64,000 nt of DNA from Castor canadensis (Eukaryota > Chordata > Mammalia > Rodentia > Castoridae): the NCBI RefSeq assembly GCF_047511655.1, contig NC_133389.1, positions 148,020,473 through 148,084,472 of the forward strand, read 5' to 3'. Made by a program: the position numbers and the translations under genes. The notes under the pieces are model-generated. The model saw nothing but the letters and a program-made list of their open reading frames with translations, had not been told where the DNA came from and did not search any database. Of the stretch, positions 46,625-58,945 are shown in pieces. The stretch's first letter is position 1; every line of letters begins with the position of its first letter.

Positions 46625-46799
46625 AATTTTAGTGATTAAATGAAAGTTGTCTATTAATTCTTAGATGGGACAAAATTGTTTTTGAAAAGTACTGCATTTT
46701 TATTTTAATGATTTTCCCTTTCTCTCTGTACTGTTCTTCAGAGATAATTTGCCTCCTTACAGGTCATCATGTATTACTAATCAGAACCTCTGATTACTA

Positions 46800-46960
46800 C
46801 CACTTAATAGTGTCATCTTGGATAATTCTCTTAATCTATGTAAGCTTCAGTTCTCTTACAGAAAACTGCCTGATCATCTTACAAAAATATTGAGTAAAAT
46901 GAGATAATGCATGTGAATTGCATTATAAATTATAATGTGTTATATAAATGTCTTGAAATG
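46800..46960 (+). mobile_element. MIR-like ancient SINE
   Basis: AGTGTCATCTTGGATAATTCTCTTAATC ... AAGCTTCAGTTCTCTTACAG ... AAAATGAGATAATGCATGTGAA follows the MIR consensus as I recall it (ACCTTGGGCAAGT..., CTCAGTTTCCTCATC, ATGAGATAATG). Confidence 0.55.
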
Positions 46961-47440
46961 ATACAGTAGGCAAAAATGTTCTAGGTATGATTTTTATAGT
47001 ACGTATCAACCAAGTTAATATATTTTTACAATTATAAGGGATGTTACAATGAATTTTAAGTAATCCTTAATGATTTAACCAAAGTTTTCTAAAAATTATA
47101 CAGCAAATTTAGTGAACATAGGTTAAATTACCAAGATTTTAAGACAAAACTATTCCAGTTATTGTTTCTTCATTTATAATGTAAAGGTTAATAGGTTCTC
47201 TGAGATTCATTTGGGTTCTTAAGTTATATGATTCTGTGATTTCATGTTCATAACACTGGGAAACAGGCTTATATGTAAACATAATTCAGTCAATTTATAT
47301 AGGCATTGTATCAATGGCTAGACTAGAAATCATAAAGCCTCAAGGGTTCAGTAATAGAGAAGTCCGAGCCTAACCTTTATGGCTTAATCCTTTTTTCAGA
47401 TTAAACTTTTTAATTCCACCATTGTTTAACATTACATTTA

Positions 47441-47730
47441 CAGTTGTCCCTCAGTATCTATGGGGAATTAGTTCTAGGGCACCCAGAAGATAACAAAATC
47501 TATGGATGGTTAAGTCCCATATATAAATGGCATAGTATTTGCATATAACTTATGCACATCCTTTCATACTTTAAACCATCTCTAGATTACTTATAATACA
47601 ATGTAGATGCTATATAAATAGTTACTATACTTACTGCATTATCTAGGGAATAATGGCAGGAAAAAAGCATCCACAGTTCATTGACTCTGCAGATGCAAAA
47701 CCCATGAAGAGGATCAGATGTATTTTGTAC
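47441..47730 (+). mobile_element. Tigger/MER2-like DNA transposon (TcMar) fossil
   Basis: It starts CAGTTGTCCCTCAGTATCTATGGG and contains CTATGGATGGTTAAGTCCC and a late CAGATGCAAAACCC, as in Tigger-derived non-autonomous elements that begin CAGTTGTCCCTCGGTATCC. Confidence 0.7.
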
Positions 47731-47825
47731 TATATTAATACAGTTATCCTTCAACTCTCCTAGGACAGTTGAGGTTTTACATCAACTATCTTATTTTATT
47801 AGAATTCTAAAACTGTTTTATTAGA

Positions 47826-47890
47826 ATTTTGGGGTTGGAACAGCACATGTCTTGCAAGCATGAGTTCAAACCCCAGTACAGCAAAAAAAA
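47826..47890 (+). mobile_element. ID-like SINE fragment
   Basis: GGGGTTGGAACAGCAC ... GCAAGCATGAGTTCAAACCCCAGTAC, then an A/T tail. The middle of the module is deleted. Confidence 0.7.
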
Positions 47891-48540
47891 TTTTTTTTGA
47901 ATACATTTTGAATGGTATTATTTTATAGGTTTATCAATATAAATTTCAAAATTATATAATTTCCTTTTATGTCAATTATTCTGATTTGAATGGTAAATAT
48001 CTGATTACCTCATATAATAAGAACTTGGAAAAGAGAGATCAGCAAAGTCAAGAACTATCTGATGACTACAAGATGCAGAAGTGACAGCAGAACTCGCCAT
48101 GACTGATAAAACATTAGAGGACCTTCATTCCTATAAAGATAATTAACATCAAGTTAAGTCTGGGGTTCCTCAATGAAAGTGGGAACAAGACTTAAGAGGA
48201 AATATGTGCTGGAGAGCCAGGATGCCTAATTCTGAGTTCATATAATGATATTTCAGAGAATGTTAAACTAAGTTCCAACTTGGCAAATCTCTAAGCTTTT
48301 GATTGTTTCTGAGAAAAGATGGTATTATGTTTGTATGCAACTTTATTCAGATAGATCCTAATTATATAACAGATAATTAAAAAAAAAACAATGACACCTT
48401 ACTTGGGCCCATGAATTAACTAAAAGCATCTCTGCCTCCATTTTACATGTCTCCATTATTCTGAGTCTTTCCACAATCACCTTGGGTTCCAGAAAGAACA
48501 GGACCAATGGGTAGCATCTTCATGACAAGGGAACCAGACT
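47891..48540. other. Intergenic AT-rich DNA
   Basis: No gene or repeat that I can support. Confidence 0.4.
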
Positions 48541-48935
48541 ACTCCCAAGGAAAGGAATGGCACAGCCTAGCAGGGCACACCATTTCCCAAGTGAGGATAA
48601 TTACCCTATTATGATGAGGCTGACCCTGGAGCAGGAGTAATCATCACATGGGAACCAGATTGCTCCAACTTCTCTGGAGAACCAGAACTGAGATAATGAT
48701 CAATCAGGCCACAATTTGCTTGAGACTGTTATATTATGCATACCTCTCTCCCCCTGCCCCAGTATTTCCTCTATCTAAACCTAAGGGTCACATCTGTACC
48801 CTGATGATGGGCTGAAATGCTTACTTTGCCTCTTCCTGTGGTGTGCCTGTGCTGTATAATAAATCTCCTTTTTCTGACCTTCTCAACTACTCATCTCTTT
48901 ATTTGGTGTTTTGGAGCAAGTGAACAGACCTGACA
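48541..48935 (+). repeat. Possible solitary LTR of unidentified family
   Basis: The end of this stretch looks like an LTR R-U5: TATAATAAATCTCC with an AATAAA poly(A) signal near 48859, CTTCTCAACTACTCATCTC, and then TTTGGTGTTTTGGAGC. The upstream 300 bp have an LTR-like base composition. I found no partner LTR and no clear terminal repeats. Confidence 0.4.
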
Positions 48936-49667
48936 TGTTGAAACCTCTGGAGTTGGGCTTCTGGCCTATAACTCTAATTACAATTACAAGTCTGTTTTAC
49001 TATACTAGAAAAAACTACTTCGCTAACAATAGAGAAAAGATTGTTTTGAAACTGTATGCCCTCAGATTAAAATCATGTCAGCAAAAACTGTATTGTGTGA
49101 ACTGGAGATGTTTGGTTTGAAGGATGTTTAATAAAGAAAGTAGATCAACTGGATATGATGAAATGACCTTTAGTATGAATTCTGGGTATTTTGTCAAATA
49201 ATTCATTATTCATTATAAGGGAAGGAGAATTATTTGTAATTGGGCATACAAAATTTAAGTAAAGACAACATGTGATTTAGAAAGAAATTTTCAAGAATCA
49301 AGTGAATAAACTACATGAGTTGTGTGGTATACGGTTAATACCTAAATCAGAGTTAAAGTCTTTTAAAAGAAGTTTTAACTTCCAAAAGTTCTGTGAAAAA
49401 CCAAGTACATCATATTCTTTTCAGCTTTCCAGCCCTTTTCCATATGATGGCTAACAATGAATCCTGCCTTCCTACACTGGAAGTGGCAGGAGGCTTACTG
49501 GATTCTCTATTGTTATTTTTTAACAGAATTATTAAGATAACAAGTAATTTATTTCCTGGTGGGTGGGGTGAGAGGAAGGAATAACTTAAGTAAACAACAG
49601 TATAAAGAATATCGATGCAGACAGAAATACACTCCCTCAAGTCTGTAGGAAAGCACAGTTAAACACT

Positions 49668-49752
49668 CTTTTTGTGGGACTAGAATTTGAAGCCAAGGCT
49701 TCATGCTAGCAAAGCAGGTGGTCTACTACTTGAGCCACATCTCTAGTCCCAC
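49668..49752 (-). mobile_element. ID-like SINE, minus strand
   Basis: GGGACTAGAATTTGAAGCCAAGGC ... CTACTTGAGCCACATCTCTAGTCCC on plus. Confidence 0.75.
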
Positions 49753-50094
49753 AGTGAAAATATTTGATGTGGAAAGAGCTAAATATTAACAAGGAATTCA
49801 GAATTTTATATTTCTCACACATCAGATTTTGGTCAGTTCTCTTCAACTAGAAACAGGTTCACAAAAATTTGATATTAATTACATGTGGGGATTTATCAGT
49901 TGTTTGATATTTTCTACAAAGGAATGGAATGACATGTTAGATAAAGCTGCAAAAAACCCCATTAAAAATTAGAACTTGTCTCTAGCTTCAGATTTCCAAT
50001 TTGGACACCTAGAGTTGGTGCTACAGTGTTTGTTAATAAGTAATATTTTGATATCCGTACTAATTACTATACACTTTCCCTGTTACCTTATTTT

Positions 50095-50145
50095 ATATCT
50101 GTATATATATATCTGTATATACACATATATACATGTGTGATTGGT
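50095..50145. repeat. (TA)/(TG)-rich imperfect microsatellite
   Basis: TATATCTGTATATATATATCTG and following ATACACATATATAC repeats. Confidence 0.8.
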
Positions 50146-50255
50146 AAAAGGTGGCTCTAATTACTCAGGTATGTCTATGAGGGGACTTTACTATAGATTA
50201 CCACAAAGCCTAAAGTTTCAGATGATCCAGAGTATATGCAACTGGTTTTACAAAA

Positions 50256-50510
50256 ATAGAACAAGCTGTGCATGGTGGTAGATGCCTGTAATCATAGCTA
50301 CTTGGGAGGTGGAGACAGGAGGATTGCATTGGAAGTCAGCCCAGATAGTAAGCAGGAAACCCTATCTGAAAAATAAACTGAAAGCAAAGGGATTAGGGAT
50401 ATCCTCTAGTCCTAGTATCTTGAGGACATTTCCCTTAAGAAGGAAGCCCTGAGTCCAACCCCCAGAACCACAAAAAAACAACAACAACAACAAAAAAAAC
50501 CAAACTACAT
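50256..50510 (+). mobile_element. Composite SINE: one 7SL-like module plus a diverged ID-like module
   Basis: AGCTGTGCATGGTGGTAGATGCCTG starts the B1-like part. The 3' part has GAAGCCCTGAGTCCAACCCCCAG and a (CAA)n tail. Confidence 0.75.
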
Positions 50511-52084
50511 CCAAAACAGCATCTGAAATCAAAATACTACGAAATACTGAAAGATGAACTTAGAAAAAATTTTATCTTTGAGATGAGAAAGTAAAACTCC
50601 ATTTGATGAAGAACATACTGAGATAACTCAGATTGTGACAGACCCAGTTTTCACTAATAGAATCTACTAAAGTGCAGTATGATAGTATTATATTATAGAT
50701 AATAACTTCATTATTATCTATAGCTGTGCCCATGAAATTCTTTGAGGAAACACAATAGCATTTTGGAATAAAGGTAAACATATTTATGCACATAAAATAT
50801 ATATATTAACAAACATCCTTCCCAATTTCAGCTGAATTTTAGAATTTAGTAACAAAGATAATAGTCACCTTTTAAATTAGTCTCAGAATATTTATAATAT
50901 ATAAAGCAAATTTAATTAAGGATTAAAAGGTTGTAACACTCCATGTTCAAGGAAAGCCATTCCAATTCTCACTTTCCATACTTTGAAAATGCTTATTGTA
51001 TTATTAAAAACCATTATGAAAAATGTGGACCTTTAAAAGTACCAGTGGGTTTGAAATGGAAAGAAAGAAGCTGTGAAAACCAAGAATGGCATTCTTAAGT
51101 ATAAATGAGCTGCACTTAAAAGCTGTAATCTGTAAGACAAAATATCTTTCCCCATAGTACTTGAGCTTGAACTTTTTCATGTTAGGTTATACAGCTGAAA
51201 TTTCTACCAAGCTGGATTAAATCTTTTGGGTTAGCAGGCATTGTCTCTAATCCTTTCTTATAGAAGGTGAGGGAGGAAAAGACACTTTTTCCTCTTCTGC
51301 TTTTGAGAAATTCTCCAAATCTAGAATTGGATTTAGTTATTAGGTTTTATATTTACCTCACTATAGACTTTTTTGTCATGGGAATATTCTTTGAATTGGA
51401 ACACCATTTGCATTATGGTTGGAACTGCGCAGAACTCTTACAAAAATACGAATACTTAACTATATTTTTAAGCTTAGAGGTTTATTTGAAAACAGAAGTA
51501 AGGATGACAGTGTGTAACTAATGGGTACATAATAAAGATCCGTAAGTTCTATCATTTCAGTCAAGAAGGTATAACTGAATTAGGCAGATAAGAAAAGACT
51601 CATACTATCTAAAAATTTGGAGAAATTCTACCCAAAACAGAAAATACATGTCCCACAGCATGCTAATGACCAGAAAGGGGGAAATGCCAGAATGAAGTGT
51701 GCTCATTTTCAGCACACTCAGGTTTTGTTTTTAAATCGATCCAAATTAAGATATGCAGAACAAGCTGGAAGGGGATATTAATAAGGTAGGCAGTCAGGGA
51801 TTTCTTCCCAGATTGAGAATCGATTAGGGAAATCAGTCAGGGAAGTCATAGGACAGAAGAGTATAGTCTGATTTCTACCTTGGTATTTTTCAATAGAAAA
51901 CAGCTTTTTAAGGTACTGAAACCTACAAAAGACAAGGAGAGATAACAGTGGTAAAGAATGGGGGAAATAAACATTAAGAAGTTTGGACAGAACTTTGAAG
52001 TCTTTATACTCCAGGAAAGAAACTTGACTCCTTATAAAACCAAGTAACAAAACTACCATCTCCTAAAAGTATTATTTTCCCCAT
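50511..52084. other. Intergenic AT-rich DNA
   Basis: No gene recognised. Open frames here (for example 51267-51521 and 51778-52059) are short, lack known motifs and are not supported by codon bias or splice context. Confidence 0.4.
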
Positions 52085-52099
52085 TAGAAGTGTGTTTAG

Positions 52100-52476
52100 C
52101 GCAGAGAAACTAAAGCAGATACCTTAAAAGCAACTGAGGCCAACAGGAAAAGGGGAACAGGTACTAGAGAAAAGGTTAGATCAAAAAGAATTAACCTAGA
52201 AGGTAACACCCACGCACAGGAAATCAATGTGAGTCAATGCCCTGTATAGCTATCCTTATCTCAACCAGCAAAAACCCTTGTTCCTTCCTGTTATTGCTTA
52301 TACTCTCTCTACAACAAAATTAGAAATAAGGGCAAAATAGTTTCTGCTGGGATTGAGGGGGTGGAGGGGAGAGGGAGAGGGCGGAGTGGGTGGTAAGGGA
52401 GGGGGTGGGGGCAGGGGGGAGAAATGAACCAAGCCTTGTATGCACATATGAATAATAAAAGAAAAAGAAAAAAAAA
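52100..52476 (+). mobile_element. 5'-truncated young L1 3' UTR insertion
   Basis: 377 bp covering only the L1 3' UTR, with the G-rich tract at about 52357-52421 and an A-rich tail. A perfect 15-bp target-site duplication TAGAAGTGTGTTTAG lies at 52085-52099 and 52477-52491. Confidence 0.95.
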
Positions 52477-52528
52477 TAGAAGTGTGTTTAGTCTTCAACT
52501 GTCCCAAGAAGAAAACAGTGAAGAATCT

Positions 52529-52650
52529 AAGGCCTGGGTGTGGTGGCACATGAATGTAATCCCACCTAAGAGAGAGGCATAGGTAACAGGATCATCATCT
52601 GAGGCCAGTCCCAGGCAAAAAATGCAAGACTCTATCAAAAAAAAATTAGT
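52529..52650 (+). mobile_element. B1-like SINE
   Basis: GGCCTGGGTGTGGTGGCACATGAATG ... GAGGCCAGTCCCAGGCAAAAAATG, ending in an A-rich run. Confidence 0.8.
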
Positions 52651-54349
52651 TAAAGCAAAAAATAAAAAACAAATGAGGGTTCCCCAAATTTTTTCTTGGG
52701 TGAACACCACCAATAAGTAAAAGGGCTAAAGTGAGAAGAGGATTCTTAGGCTTCAGTGTCTAAATACAGAGACACCCCTGCTTTCCAAAGGGAAGAACTA
52801 TGTGAAGGAGATGTTTATGACCCATGATAGAATTACTAAATGAATGATTAAATTAATATATAGGTCCATACCTTGATAGAAATGCAAAACTGAGGTTAAC
52901 ATACTAAGTTCATTAAGATTATCACCAAATATTATAAAATAATCAAATTTTGGTATTGATTAATTAAGAAATACATTATCAGATGAGTGAAATAGACAAA
53001 TCAATAGATGGAAAATTTATAAATTACATGTTTAAGAAATAAGTTAGATGCAAATATAATATCATTCACCAGTGACACCTTAAGTAAACTATCTTAACTA
53101 TTTAACCTGCTACTGTGCTAAAAATGCACAGTAACTATTACCAGGTTGGTATTATACTAATTGATACTATTCAAGCAGCATACCTAAGAAAGAGTAGTAA
53201 GATTAGAAATCCAGAATCTATTAGTTAACTAGTTTGAAATTTATACCTGTTATTTTATATTTGCAGATCCTGACAGGCAGAAAGTGGGCAACACTGAGAC
53301 AACCATAGAACTAGTATGTGGAAAAGTGAAGGATTCTGTCACATGGGAAGGAGAAATAAAAAAATGACAATGTGAAATACAACAAGTATCTTGAGTAGCA
53401 CTTGATTCCTGAAAAGGAAACAGCAGAATGCAGAAAACAGAAAAATTATGCAACACATAGAGCAAAGAAACAGAAGCAAAGCACATACAACAAACAGCAG
53501 CCACTAGCTTCAATAGGGAAGGATGGGAGCTGACACACATCTCTAGGAGTGTGTGCTGAGGGATGGAAGTGCTGAGAGAAATAGCACCATATGAATATTA
53601 ATGTCCATTGTTAGGGCAAAATTTTTTCCTGTGCCCCTGTGAACTCTATTGGTATTTGAGAAGAAATCTTAATCAAAGTATAGGTCTAGGGGCCAGGATT
53701 TACTTCAGTGACCACAGAACATGTTGAAGCATAGCATCAAAGTTGGATGCCTCCTAAAGTACCCTGCAGGCCTCTGATTCTGTATTTTAATAGTATGTAA
53801 GCACAATTTCTGGGGATGATACGGTTTTTGTGTATGACCCCATTTATTATTTTATACTTAAGGTAGTACGTGAATCAAGGAAACACACTCCTATGTATAT
53901 GGGAATTGTCATGTATAAATTTCTTCAAAAATACTGTGCTGCATCTGTTATAAACTAAATCATACCTCTTTCCAAGCCATCTTTCTGAAACAGCTCACAG
54001 GAAGTTAAAGTCTTAATTTTCCAAGATCCTTCTATCTTGATTATATTTGAAACTTTAGGAAAATGGGCTGTAAGATTATTACTTTGTAATTTGGTTACAT
54101 GTACTAATATTTGTATTATCCATTTCATTTTGGTACAAGGTGAATTTCAGATAATTTCTTCAGATGCCCTTTCAAAATGGGTATTAAACAAAATTTAGGT
54201 TTCAAATTATTGACAGAAGATATATTATAACATAAATGGGCTTCCCTTAGAATATGTAAGGAGAATTTTTGTCCTTCAGCCTATGTTTTTAGGAGTAATA
54301 TGCTTGGCTTATCAAGCTAAGCAATGAAGGAAAGATGATAGTATCCATA
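52651..54349. other. Intergenic AT-rich DNA between MARS2 and BOLL
   Basis: No gene or repeat recognised with confidence. A minus-strand 96-codon open frame at 53250-53540 has no familiar domain. Confidence 0.4.
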
Positions 54350-54354
54350 CACTC

Positions 54355-56187
54355 AGATTGTCAATAAATTCAAAGTTTTTATTAGTGTTTCAAAATAAAG
54401 CTAAGTTCTAAGAAAGTATACATGTATGAGTTATATATATGTATACAGTATGTACATGTGTACACATATTATCTATAAATATGTTTACAATATGTGTGTG
54501 TATATAATCTATATAGCTGTGGAAGAAACACACTTGGGTATGAATTATCACAATTCCTTGCCCAATAATATACATCATTAATTTTTATTAACAGTCAAGG
54601 ATTTGTTTAGCATCATGTTTAACATTTTGAAAATCAAAACATTAACTTTTTGTTCTCAAGGATAGTGCTATTAAAAGAAGATTTCTAACATCAGTGGTTA
54701 ATTTTTTTACTTACAGAACAAAATCTTTTGAGATTTCATTGTGGGAGACTTATTAGTCTATTTACATTTCTAAAACTGAGAATAATTAATGTACATGAGA
54801 TCTTTGTATGTATACATTCATGGGGTCCTACTGTTTTCATGAAACCATTTGATTGGCAAAACATACTCATTATGGTTTCAAAAGAAAACACCCTATTTGA
54901 GTCATAGGGACAAACTTTGGGGTCTGTACCGTTATTTCTGCTGCTGCTGCTAAGCATGGGGTCAGCATTTGGGGTTGGAACAGGTGAGGAAAAGGAGATT
55001 TATTGGGGTAATGCCAATTTTTAGGCTTTTCCCTTTCTCTTCTAAAATCAGGAAGTCAGTGAAAGAACTAAAAATGAATATAAAAAGGAGCATTTCTTGT
55101 ACTACTACACAAATTTCGTGATTAAATACTTATGATTTGTTCTGTATCTTTTGAACAGACTCCCTCTTGCCATTTCCAAGATTATAATGTGAATTGGCCC
55201 TGGAATCAGAATCTAAAGTTTTCCTTTGGTGTAAAAAATAACTTTGCATTTTATGAAAATGATTATCCTTTAAAAATTAATCATGTATAATTGAGTATAT
55301 TGGTAAAAAAACGAGGTTAAAACACTCTACACTACTACAGTGGAATGTCAGTTAATGTTATATCAGAGGTGAGCCCTTCTTTGATCAAAATTCCATGAGG
55401 TAGATTTATATTATACAAAATTTGGTACCAGACAGATGTTATAGGAGGGTTACAGTATTATCTCAAACATTAAGAAAAAATTTAATACAGTCAAATTAAG
55501 GAAGTGAAAAATGCAAGAATATTGATCATGTTGATATTTCTAATACTTGGAAGATGTTATAAAAAAGAAGTGTAAGTATTATTTAAATTCAGAAAAAACA
55601 TTGAAGAAGCAAAATTAAATAAGGAGTAGTAGTAACATAGGTAAAAAATTAGACAAAAGTATATTAAGTGACAATACAGCAATGGAAAGTAATAAAACTA
55701 AACTATTAAGGCTAAATAATATAATATGTTCTAAAAGGTATGGAAGTATTAAAATTCTACCAGAATTAGAAATGATTCTTATCCTAAATATTGAAATAAA
55801 TTCCAAAGAATATGAAACACAAGGTAAAATTCTGAGAAGAAAAGAAATAACACAAAACAGAGAAAATAAGACACCTCACTATTCCCAGTATAGTTATTAT
55901 TTATGGAATGGATAAAACATGTTGTAGAAAATGTTACTACAGTTAGATTAACATATAAAAAAACCAACATGCCACATCTACCTAAATCATTTTGTAAAAC
56001 AGCTGAAAAAGGAAATTTCATTAAATTTAGACAGTTTATAGTGCAATAAATAAGTATGCTGAGGTATTAACTAACCCTAAGTTTCACAATGGGCAGCTTC
56101 TAGCCGGTTCCTTGAAGCTGGATCTTGGTCACACAAGGATCACTGGACAAGAAATCAGTTGAGATGGACTAGAGCTGCCCAATTGTC
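54355..56187 (-). other. BOLL: Probable BOLL 3' UTR
   Basis: About 1.8 kb on the minus strand from the BOLL stop codon to a candidate cleavage site near 54355-54365. AATAAA is at 54378-54383 (TTTATT on plus), followed downstream on the minus strand by a G/T-rich CTGAGTGTATGG. The region is largely free of SINEs and L1, unlike the neighbouring intron, as expected of a UTR. The end point is inferred. Confidence 0.5.
54378..54383 (-). terminator. Candidate BOLL poly(A) signal
   Basis: Minus-strand AATAAA in the context ACTAATAAAAACTTTG, with a G/T-rich element about 20-35 bases further on. It is the best candidate in the 2 kb downstream of the stop codon, though other AATAAA motifs exist (for example near 54998). 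Confidence 0.45.
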
Positions 56188-56211
56188 TTAATAATGAATG
56201 CTCCACACTGT
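56188..56211 (-). CDS. BOLL: BOLL (boule-like RNA-binding protein), terminal coding exon
   Basis: BOLL is a DAZ-family RNA-binding protein that controls translation in meiotic germ cells, mainly spermatocytes. Only its last seven codons are here: ACA GTG TGG AGC ATT CAT TAT then TAA, giving TVWSIHY, the C-terminus I recall for human BOLL. On the minus strand the exon follows TTTCTCTTTACTTAACAG, a pyrimidine-rich stretch and AG acceptor at 56212-56213. The gene's minus orientation, converging on MARS2, is the known mammalian arrangement. The RRM and DAZ-repeat exons must lie beyond 64000, since I could not find them in 56212-64000. The match is very short, so the assignment rests on the combination of peptide, splice site and synteny. 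Confidence 0.78.
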   Translation of the reverse strand, partial: TVWSIHY

Positions 56212-57012
56212 CTGTTAAGTAAAGAGAAAATATAGATCAGGAAGACCGAACAGAAAAAAAAAAGGATTAAGTTAGAGTAAATGAGTGTAGAACATCAATC
56301 AACATTCATGACATGCTTGTAGAACTCTACTCCCTAGAGTGCTATGAAGTAAGAAACTAGCAACTAGCAGGGGTCCAGAACCCGGGAAAGGTTTGCACTC
56401 TGCTTTTAGAAAGGTTGCAATCTGTTATTAGATAATCTCTAGTGTCATAGTATAAATGTTTAGGATACAAAATGAGGAACAGGTCAACACAGATTATGAG
56501 TTATATTTCCTTCTTTAGGTGGGTTTAAAAGACTTGTTTTAAAAAGGGAGGATAGTGTTTGACAGAAGGCTATTTAGAAAGTTGTCAACCCCCCCAAAAA
56601 AGCATCCTTCAAGTTGGCGCTGGTGGGATGGGAATATAGGTACTTATGTTGTACAATCCAAAGCAATTCCATATACTTGTGTCATCCTGGCCTTTTTTTT
56701 TTTTTTTTTTTGCTAAGACATCCAGCCCAGGCAAGTCTTCAGTTAATTGCAGACTCAGCTGACAACAACTGCAATTGTAGGAGAGACTCTAAATGAGATG
56801 CACCCAACTGAGCCTGGAATCATTAAGAGGCAGTCATAAATTCTGTTTTTTAGGTACTAAACAAACGAACATGACCAGCTGGATCTAAGAAACAACCTAG
56901 TTGCTACTAGATTTTGACACTTTGGGCATTGGCATGCTCCTTATTTAGTGGACCAAGCTTTCCTAACACAGTTTTAATTTTTAAGGGGTTCCATATCTGT
57001 TGTGATAGCTCC

Positions 57013-57240
57013 AGAGCAGTGCTATCCAATAGAACTTTCTATGCTGATGGAAATGTTCCATATCTGCAGTCAAATTCCATAACCACTAGTCATACATTAG
57101 TAATTCAGCACTTGAAATGCGGCTAGTTGTAAATGAGGAACTAAAATTTTAATTTCATTTACATTTAATTTAAAAGTTAAATTAAGTATCTTCACATGAC
57201 TAGTGGTTACTGGAGATAGCAAGTGTTCAAACTTGTCTGA
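57013..57240 (+). mobile_element. hAT-type MITE fossil (MER3/MER58-like)
   Basis: It starts CAGTGCTATCCAATAGAACTTTCTATG and has CAGCACTTGAAATGCGGCTAG in the middle, a common mammalian non-autonomous DNA transposon text. The family name is from memory and uncertain. Confidence 0.6.
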
Positions 57241-57659
57241 TTTGCTAAAACCAAACTCTGGCCTGGCTTTTCCAGCCTATAATATATGGTCCAATATGAC
57301 TTAATAATGTCTACTGCTGCATTTATATCAGTGTAAGTATTTTTGTTCAGTGCATGACATCTACTGTGACAATATATAGCTATTTATGCCTAGTCACTAC
57401 TCATAACTTACTGGTTGTAACCCAATATACTCTAGTTCTCTTGGGAGAAATAGAGAAGTGAAGTCAAACTTTTTGTTTTTTGTATGAGATTTCTTAAAGG
57501 TTCAGTGTCTAGAGACAAGAGGGAGCAGTGCTAGTTTTATTATACACATATATGAATAATTTAGGTTAATGAACAGTGGAAAACTACAGACTAGTTAATG
57601 GCAAAGAATTTGGCAAGGATGTGGATATGAGTGGATGAGAGTGATAAGAAGGAACATGC

Positions 57660-57778
57660 TACTTTTATTTTTATTTTTGATTGAGTCTATGTTGTCCAGG
57701 TGTGTCCAAACTTGCAATCCTCTAGCCTCAGCCTCCCAAGTAGCTGAGATTATAGAAATGTATTACTGTACCTGATGG
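57660..57778 (-). mobile_element. B1-like SINE, minus strand
   Basis: Plus-strand GAGTCTATGTTGTCCAGGTGTG ... CCTCAGCCTCCCAAGTAGCTGAGATTATAG. Confidence 0.8.
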
Positions 57779-57811
57779 AAAGTATAATTTTAGATTAAAA
57801 AAACTAAATTC

Positions 57812-57925
57812 AAGGGACTAGGATATAGCTCAGTGGTAGAGTATTTGTCTAGCATGCATAAGGTCCTGGGTTGATCCCCAACTCCACAAACAAACAAACC
57901 AAAAACCTCAACAAAACAAAACCCA
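57812..57925 (+). mobile_element. ID-like SINE, older type
   Basis: GGGACTAGGATATAGCTCAGTGGTAGAGTATTTGTCTAGCATG ... CTGGGTTGATCCCCAACTCC, with a (CAAA)n tail. Confidence 0.8.
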
Positions 57926-58604
57926 AACAAATTTTTATTTTATGCATGATTAAAAGCATGGAAAATGAAGATGGAGAAGTCTTGAAAAAAATATATAGCA
58001 AATTCCACTAAGCAGTAAAAGAGCTTTATAAAGGGATTTGGTAGTGGAGAGAGAAATGAATCTCTTCTTCTCAGCAAGTTACTGAGCTAAAAAAAAAATG
58101 ATACCATGAGGTCAAAACAATCATTGGTATTGCTTTGATTTTAGAGGAGAAGTTAGATGGGCAAACATAAAAGGTGAGGATTTAAAAAATAGTGTACAAG
58201 AAATTGCGTTTCTTGATTTTCAGTTTGAGTAGCCTATAACCATCATCAAGGTGGTAATGTTTTAGGATTAAATTATGAAAACATTGGTATCAAGTTAAAG
58301 CATTATTAACATAGAAATGAAAACTGAAAACTCCTTTAGGAAGATAGTTTTGAGGGCAAAGAAAACTATATTATGATTAGTATTCGATGAAAGAGGAAGA
58401 AATATATTTCTGAAAGTAACACTGAAAAATAAAATTGAATGCCAAGAGGCATATCCTAGTAATAAAACTTGACGACAGGCTAGTTGATCAAACTGAAGTA
58501 AAGAGAATTTAAGAGACAAGAACTAGCATAAGACCCTTGGGACTTGTTTAATAAGAAGTCATCAAATCATGGCAATTTATCTTAGATGGGTTCAGTAGTT
58601 CTAC

Positions 58605-58945
58605 CTTACCCTCAGTTTTACTTTCTATGGTTTCATTTACAGGCAATTTGAACTGAGTCCCAAAAACGTTAAATGAAAAATTCTAGAAATAAATAATTCG
58701 TAAGTTTTAAACTGCTTGTGGTTCTGAGTTGCCTGAGGAAATCTTGCTCCATCACGACCTGGATGAGAATCATCCCCCTGCCCAGCATATTCATGTTGTA
58801 ACCTGTTAGGTTATTTAGTACCTGTGTTGGTTATTGGATCAATGATTACAGTGCTTATATGCATATAGGGTTTGGTATTATCCAAGGTTCATGGAATCCA
58901 CCGGGGGTCTTGGAACATATCTCTTGTGGATGGGGGGGGGTCTAT
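58605..58945 (-). mobile_element. Tigger-related DNA transposon fossil
   Basis: Text such as TATGGTTTCATTTACAGGC, AACGTTAAATGAAAAATTCTAGAAATAAATAATTCG and CCACCGGGGGTCTTGGAAC follows the TcMar-Tigger end sequence as I recall it. Orientation is uncertain. Confidence 0.6.

Noticed and set aside
46373-46643. Two overlapping 88-codon frames antisense to the L1 5' UTR, reminiscent of the primate L1 ORF0
   Set aside because: Stops are rare in this GC-rich part, both frames run out into flanking DNA, and ORF0 is known only from primates.
53250-53540. 96-codon minus-strand open frame
   Set aside because: No motif or start context and an AT-rich setting; it falls within chance expectation for a stretch of this size.
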